Positions 58,814-64,000 of a DNA stretch of 64,000 bases are shown piece by piece. Within the stretch, counting starts at the first letter, position 1. The number at the start of each line of letters is the position of its first letter. The stretch is from Coccinella septempunctata (taxonomy: Eukaryota > Arthropoda > Insecta > Coleoptera > Coccinellidae): assembly GCF_907165205.1 (NCBI RefSeq), contig NC_058195.1:1674001-1738000 (forward strand). The letters run 5' to 3'. A program made the translations under genes and the position numbers. Under the pieces are notes generated by a model. The model was not told where the DNA came from. It ran no database searches and saw nothing but the letters and a program-made list of their open reading frames with translations.

Positions 58814-59889
58814 GTCGGTTGTGTGTTTAAGTTCAGTAAGTTGACTCTTTATTCACCGGAATATATTCAGCGCAGTAAACTTCGGAATTGTGTTCTTTTC
58901 TAATTACCACCACATAACTGAAGTTATTGTCGCTTCAAGATGTGAATCTACTTACCTCTGAACTTATTTTCAGAATAGTAGGTCACTTTGAAACACCACT
59001 TTGTTTTTTTTTTCACGCATTTGATTCAAATTAACCTATACTGATCTACAAAAAGGGTCATGTGACGAAACCCTTGAAGGCTGTTAAATTAACGTCAAAA
59101 TATTTGTCGGAAAGATAATATGTTGGCAATCCTAAGAATAGCGCCCGTGAAAAAGGGTCGACAGGAAAGGTTGAAAAAGTGTCTTCATATTTTCCTCGTT
59201 TCAAAGTAGAGTTTCACTTTTAGCATATGTCGAAGGTCGAGTGAAGGTTACGCTTTTTTGGCAAATGCAACTCATCAGAATGAGACGTTGACGTTTGACA
59301 TTTGACAGGCATCGATTGTTTCATCACATGATCTGTTATAGATTGGTAAATATAGGAAAATAATAAAAATATGAAATAAAAAGTTAACCTGAAGTTGAAA
59401 TTATATAAAACTTTCGAAAATTCGAAAGTTTTCAAGGCTTGGCATTAACCAATCAGAATAGTTCATTCTCGAATAATGCGCATATAAATTTTCCACCTCT
59501 ATTGGATTTCAAGTGATCAACAAAGGACGAAGAGGAAGGCAATTACAATAAAACCAAAACAGAGTCAGTGAAAAAATTATATTCCACATTGTACAATAGA
59601 TCTCCGCGAAAATCGACTTCGCTAAAACAGCTTCTCCACTTACCTTTTCCGATTACATCAATAAAATTCGCAATTATAAAGTGCCGTTGAAGCCTCTAAC
59701 AGGCCCGAATCATGTCGTCAAAACTCGTAGTAGGAATCGCGTCAACACAAGAAAATCGCCGGACCGGGACGGATCCCCTGGGGAACCCCACCCCTCTCCT
59801 CCCATATTTCTGACGACACGGCTCTCTGAAAGACGTGATTGGACAATGAACCCTGTGTAAGTTGAACGGACCGCGATCCGGCCCACACT
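58814..59889. other. Intergenic stretch
   Basis: No convincing gene. A TATAAA-like box (CATATAAATT near 59481) stands out but no matching coding start follows. The end of the stretch contains the 3' UTR of the reductase gene. Confidence 0.3.
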
Positions 59890-62389
59890 CTAACCGTCGA
59901 AAACGTGAATTTGGTCCTCGGCCACGGACAGTTCCTTCAGGCACCGGTTGCACAGCTCGTTGAAGGACGCGGGGCCGCACACGAACACGAAAAATTCCTC
60001 CTCCCTGGCCCCCTTCACCCTGCAGATGGCGTCGATCGCTCCGGCGATGATCTCTTTGGTCAGGGGCCCCTTCAGGTATTCCCCGACCGGTTCGCACTCG
60101 CTCGGCTCGCTCAGCACGTGCCTCAGGTACAACCTGTCCTCGTCGGTGGGGAATATCGGTTTCATCGATTCGGCCAATTCGTTGAACTCGCACAGGAATG
60201 GGACGCTCTGGGCGGTTTTGTTGCATATCAGAAGTCCCAGTTTTCGACTGCAAACAAGAGAATTGTGTCAGTGTCCTAATCGGGAGGACAAACTGTATAA
60301 GAGTTGTTTGTTTTGGCGTTCACCTATGCACAGGAGAACTTCATCCAAGAACCGAACCATTCTCTAGAATAATAATAGCTAGAATCGTAAACGTCCCGAC
60401 GAATGTTACGCCCATGTCCATGCCTAACTTCACTTTTATCCCTCCGAGAATCTCTACAGTTGGCAAACCTGCTGAATTAATTATACTCTGTGGCTATGAT
60501 GGCGGCCGATAGAAGACGTCAGAATGTCGCATATTCTTACGCTTTTTTCGAACATTTCCTTTTGGAAATATAAAAAATCGTATGCATTGAGGCACTATAT
60601 CGTTCTTCGAGAAGACGTTCGCGTTTAATAATGGAATGGCGGTTGCTGTTTTTAGAAGGAGTTTTCCCATTTTCGTACAACGCTTTTACGCCGTGAACCT
60701 TCTGTGGTTCTCTCATTACTTCAATGGACGAGTTCAGGAACGTTTGCCAACCTTGTGAATAATAGAAGAAACTCTCAATGGAAACGTATTTTTTTTAAAT
60801 TATATTTGTGCCTACCGGTTGCTTTCATCATTTTGCAATCGACTGCAAAGAAGAGAATTGTTTGAGTGTCCCAATCGGGCGAACAAGCTGTATAAGTGTT
60901 GTTTGTTTTGACATTCACCTATGCACAGGAGAACTTCGTCCATTCTCTAGAATAATAATAGCTAGAATCGTGAACGTCCCGACGAATGTTACGCCCATGT
61001 CCATGCCTAACTTCACTTTTATCCCTCCGAGAATCTCTACAGTTGGCAAACCTGCTGAATTAATTATACTCTGTGGCTATGATGGCGGCCGATAGAAGAC
61101 GTCAGAATGTCGCGTATTCTTACGCTTTTTTCGAACATTTCCTTTTGGAAATATAAAAAATCGTATGCATTGAGGCACTATATCGTTCTTCCAGAAGACG
61201 TTTCCGTTTAATAATGGAATGGCGGTTGCTGTTTTTAGAAGGAGTTTTCCCAATTTCGTACAACGCTTTTACGCCGTGAACCTTCTGTGGTTCTCTTATT
61301 ATTTCAATGGACGAGTTCAGGAACGTTTGTCAACCTTGTGAATAATAGAAGAAACTCTTCCGATGGAAACGTAATTTTTTGAATTTATACATTTTACAAT
61401 CGTTGGAATGTCCCTGGCTCTCAAATCCAAAAGAAAATTTATATTGAATTGTCAAGGTGACTTTTGACATTATTCAGGCGTTTTTTCGTGTTTCGTGCAT
61501 TATATTTATGATTTCATCCATAGACTTTATTTATTATTGGACTATGGTTTCACCACAGAACACATTAGTAGTTGAGGCGTTCGGCGATGGAACCATAGTC
61601 AAATAATAAATAAATTATAAGTCTATGGATGAAACCATAAAAAAACCGAAACACGAAAAAACGCCTGAATAATGTCAAAACTCACCTTGAAAATTCAATA
61701 TAAATTTTCTTTTATATCACTTGGATTTGAGAGCCAGTGACATTACAAGGATTGTAAAATGAGGAAAAGCAACAGAAAAGCACAATTATAATTTAAAAAA
61801 AAACGTTTTCATAAAAAGAGTTCTTTCTATTATTTACGAGGTTGGCAAACGTTCCTGAACTCGTCCATTCAATAGGTCGCTCAACCAGTGGCGGCTCGTA
61901 GGGATAGGAAAGTTAGACAACGCCGACAAAAATACAGCGTAACATTTTCACGTTATTTCAAGATCCCTGCGTTTTTATCCCATTTGAACCTAGGCCAAGA
62001 CTGTGTGGACGCAGAACTAATAGCGACTGACAACTCCGAACAATTTCCGCGAGTTTTCGATCTTTTTTTCCCTATTTACCATCTTCTGATCCTCCTGTGT
62101 AACACGAACACCATCAGGGACAGCATGGGCGTCAGTCCAGTGCCGGCGGCGAGCATCAGGAACCTGCACTTGTCGTGTATCCGGATGGGGTCGAAACCTC
62201 CCGACAGCGGCCTAGACAGATAAAGCTCCGTACCCACTTCAGAGTCGCAAATGTACCTGCTCATCCTCCCCGTCTCGTATCTCTTCACCACCAGGTAGAT
62301 GTCGGTGCCGCCCTGTAAAAAGTTGAAGGGTTTCGGAAACATCACCCTCGGCTTCGGCACAGGAGTGTAGCTCCTCGATACATCCTCGT
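59890..62389 (-). CDS. Cytochrome b5 reductase 4-like protein, C-terminal exons
   Basis: Two exons: 62080-62389 and 59890-60247, joined in phase 2 (TG|T giving RRCRKL). The first begins in phase 1 after TTTCAG, so upstream exons lie outside or unseen. The protein has the FAD-binding RSYTPVP, VVKRYETGRMSRYI, LYLSRPLSGGF and LAAGTGLTPML (NAD(P)H-binding start), then LGLLICNKTAQSVPF and FFVFVCGPASFNELC. This is the ferredoxin-reductase-like module of the CYB5R4 (NCB5OR) group, by overall resemblance. Family role: NAD(P)H-dependent reductase at the ER fused to cytochrome b5 and CS domains. Those N-terminal domains are not visible here, so another b5 reductase type remains possible. Confidence 0.7.
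60241..61420. repeat. Tandem duplication of about 590 bp in the reductase intron
   Basis: Units of about 60241-60830 and 60831-61420 share CGACTGCAAA, CACCTATGCACAGGAGAAC, GACGAATGTTACGCCCATG, TGATGGCGGCCGATAGAAG and ATGGACGAGTTCAGGAACG. The first unit begins at the reductase splice acceptor (minus strand), so the second carries a duplicated, unused acceptor. Confidence 0.85.
61306..61870. repeat. Long inverted repeat (arms of about 250-280 bp)
   Basis: Left arm 61306-61551 and right arm 61589-61870 are reverse complements with small gaps, around a loop of about 37 bases. Inner ends are ACTATGGTTTC / GGAACCATAGT; outer ends are AATGGACGAGTTC / GAACTCGTCCATT. The left arm overlaps the end of the second 590-bp unit, so the right arm is an inverted partial third copy plus extra sequence. 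Confidence 0.85.
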
Positions 62390-63370
62390 CTGAAAGTAGA
62401 ATCGGCCGTTTAAAACTGACAATATCGCTGGAAAAACAGAGTCTGTCGATTTTCGAATACACGTCTCTGAATTTCCACGTTTAGTTTTTACCCGGCGATG
62501 TCCGCAGTTCCAGTGCAATTTCGCATATTATACGAGCACTCGTGTTATTTCTATTCAATTTATATGGAAATGGGGACGGGGGAAACTCGATTCCGCATTC
62601 GATGAAAACCTAATTTTCCCGATCCGGCCAGGAAGAATATGAGGTATACGTGATCCGTTTTGACGAGGCCGAATGCCTCGGGGAGATATTGCGCGTTAAA
62701 TAGTCGGAGATGAAACGGGAGATAAGTTTTTTATTAGGTCGTTCGTTGTGACGACGACGTTCCGATTTCCCCGTTTGTATTAATAAGATAAAAAACCGCT
62801 ACAAAAATTTGTTATTTAGCAAACATTATAACACTAGATCATCATACTCTCGAAGTACGCGTTGCCATATTGATGCTCAAAATAACACATTTTACCGTAT
62901 AAATCTAGTTTGACTACTGGCTGATCTTCAAGCCACCTGGTGGTGAAATTAATAAGTAGGTTAGGTGGGTTGTATTGCTATGAGTACATTAATTGACATT
63001 TATTTGCTTGAAAACTGCGAATATCGTTCGAAAAAACCCCGTTTCAGTGGAATTAAATTCAGAATCCACAAAAACACAAAGGTTTGTTTAGCTGCATCCA
63101 CATTATTCCATTGGGTGCCGAGTATATGGATGCACCGTCGTGTGCCGCTGAAAAATCGCTGATCTGTCGGTCTCCATCAAAGGAAGCCAACGGAAATTTA
63201 TAGTGTGGATGCGCCAGCCGCTGGTGTCAGCGGCCTCGAGCGGCTTCGGTCACAATTTAACGTTCAGTTTCTTAATTAGACCTACACCGGTTACTTCTTT
63301 GACACTGCCGTACTGCATCGCTTTCTGTTATATTTTATCGTACTTTACCCTGTTTAGCGAGTTTGACTTT
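62390..63370. other. Stretch without a recognised gene, upstream side of the reductase
   Basis: Probably intron or 5' region of the reductase gene. Open frames here have no recognisable protein motif and no consistent splice partners. Confidence 0.3.
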
Positions 63371-63372
63371 TC

Positions 63373-63620
63373 CCTTCGCTATCAGTCATGGCGCGTAAGC
63401 CCTTGGGGTACTGAAGGGAGAGTACCGTCAACCCCCCTGTCCGCGTTCCGCGTCATAAGTGTCCGAATATCCGAAATCTCTTCTTTTCTATCAGTCATGG
63501 CGCGTAAGCCCTTGGGGTAGAGAATAAGAGATACCGCTCGTCGTCAGTGAAATCCCGTAGTTGCGCTAAAAACAGACCTTTTCTTCGCTATCAGTCATGG
63601 AGCGTTAGCCATGGGGTAGC
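63373..63620. repeat. Three spaced copies of a 34-bp direct repeat
   Basis: TATCAGTCATGGCGCGTAAG followed by CCCTTGGGGTA occurs at about 63379 and 63488, with a variant (GGAGCGTTAGCCATGGGGTA) at about 63588. Spacing is about 100-110 bp. The surroundings are GC-richer than the rest of the window. It may belong to a retroelement leader or a promoter subrepeat; no coding frame supports either. Confidence 0.6.
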
Positions 63621-64000
63621 GAATAAAAGTCTCGAATAGATCCGCCCTGGCTGTGTTTCTTTTCATTGGAGAAATACAATTAATTACATCCCGATACCGT
63701 ATAGCAAGTCATTTCACTTCGCGAGGTCATCCTTAGTATTCATTTCGTCAGTTCTGGTTGGCGCATTTTATTGAACAACCTTTGATTTTTCACTGTAGAG
63801 TCATTCGGGGTAACTGAGCGCAGTGGGTAAGTGTGCGCAGTGCGTATATCTCGACATTGCAAAATATGAAAGAGGGGTTCATTTGGGTGAAGCAAGGGCG
63901 CAGAATCGCCATATTAGTTTTTCATAGGAGTGCGCCGTGCGACGTTTCGTTAACTTTTTATTTGCAATCAATCAAATTCACTAGTTTTCTTGTTAATTTT
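63621..64000. other. Window end, no recognised gene
   Basis: Non-coding by inspection. A CGCAGTGGGTAAGTGTGCGCAG stretch near 63820 contains a possible donor (GTAAGT), which could belong to a first exon of a gene beyond the window. Confidence 0.25.

Noticed and set aside
59905..60367. Plus-strand frames of 124 and 139 codons
   Set aside because: Antisense shadows of the reductase last exon, whose minus-strand frame has the NAD-binding VCGP motif.

Overview
This is a eukaryotic, intron-rich, AT-rich nuclear window that looks like an insect, most probably a beetle. The best taxonomic pointer is an inotocin (vasopressin/oxytocin-like) preprohormone whose peptide CLITNCPRG-amide is the form known from Tribolium and other insects. 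Short GT-AG introns, DM4/DM12-family genes and an ATRX without an ADD domain also fit an insect. I rebuilt the gene models by hand from splice sites and checked reading phase across every junction.

Layout. 1-646 (-): 5' exons of Npl4. 1154-2621 (-): kraken/SERHL-type serine hydrolase. 3736-9811 (+): Atg18/WIPI2. 9958-15574: gene-free stretch. 15584-18599 (+): M14 carboxypeptidase (CPM/CPE/CPD type) with three candidate alternative last exons. 18868-20665 (-): Rab28. 21611-23306 (+): inotocin/neurophysin, with a clear TATA promoter. 23921-24178 (-) and 24469-24723 (+): divergent pair of CMC2-like twin-CX9C proteins. 24859-27274 (+): divergent globin; its first intron holds a tandem duplication with two decayed copies of a small cysteine-rich secreted-peptide gene on the other strand. 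27595-49521 (-): ATRX/XNP chromatin remodeller, 25 exons and about 2,049 codons. 49962-53382 (+): CEP120, divergent from ATRX. 53970-58813: four DM4/DM12-family genes on both strands, the last incomplete. 59890-62389 (-): the last two exons of a cytochrome b5 reductase 4-like protein. 62390-64000: repeats, no gene recognised.

The most striking structure is inside the 9.8-kb ATRX intron (30311-40101). It is a 7.34-kb foldback element at 31952-39292, with matching terminal inverted repeats and a 9-bp target-site duplication. Both arms are built from oppositely oriented arrays of a 173-174-bp satellite. It sits inside a copy of another repeat family, which forms a tandem array of about 494-bp units in a second ATRX intron (about 43100-45310); those copies serve as related empty sites. 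A third ATRX intron holds a 25-bp minisatellite rich in TTAGG. A gene known for controlling tandem-repeat chromatin is therefore itself loaded with tandem repeats.

Most genes here are unrelated housekeeping genes. Local gene families (CMC2-like, DM4/DM12) and paired promoters (hydrolase/Atg18, CMC2-like pair, ATRX/CEP120) are the visible organisation.
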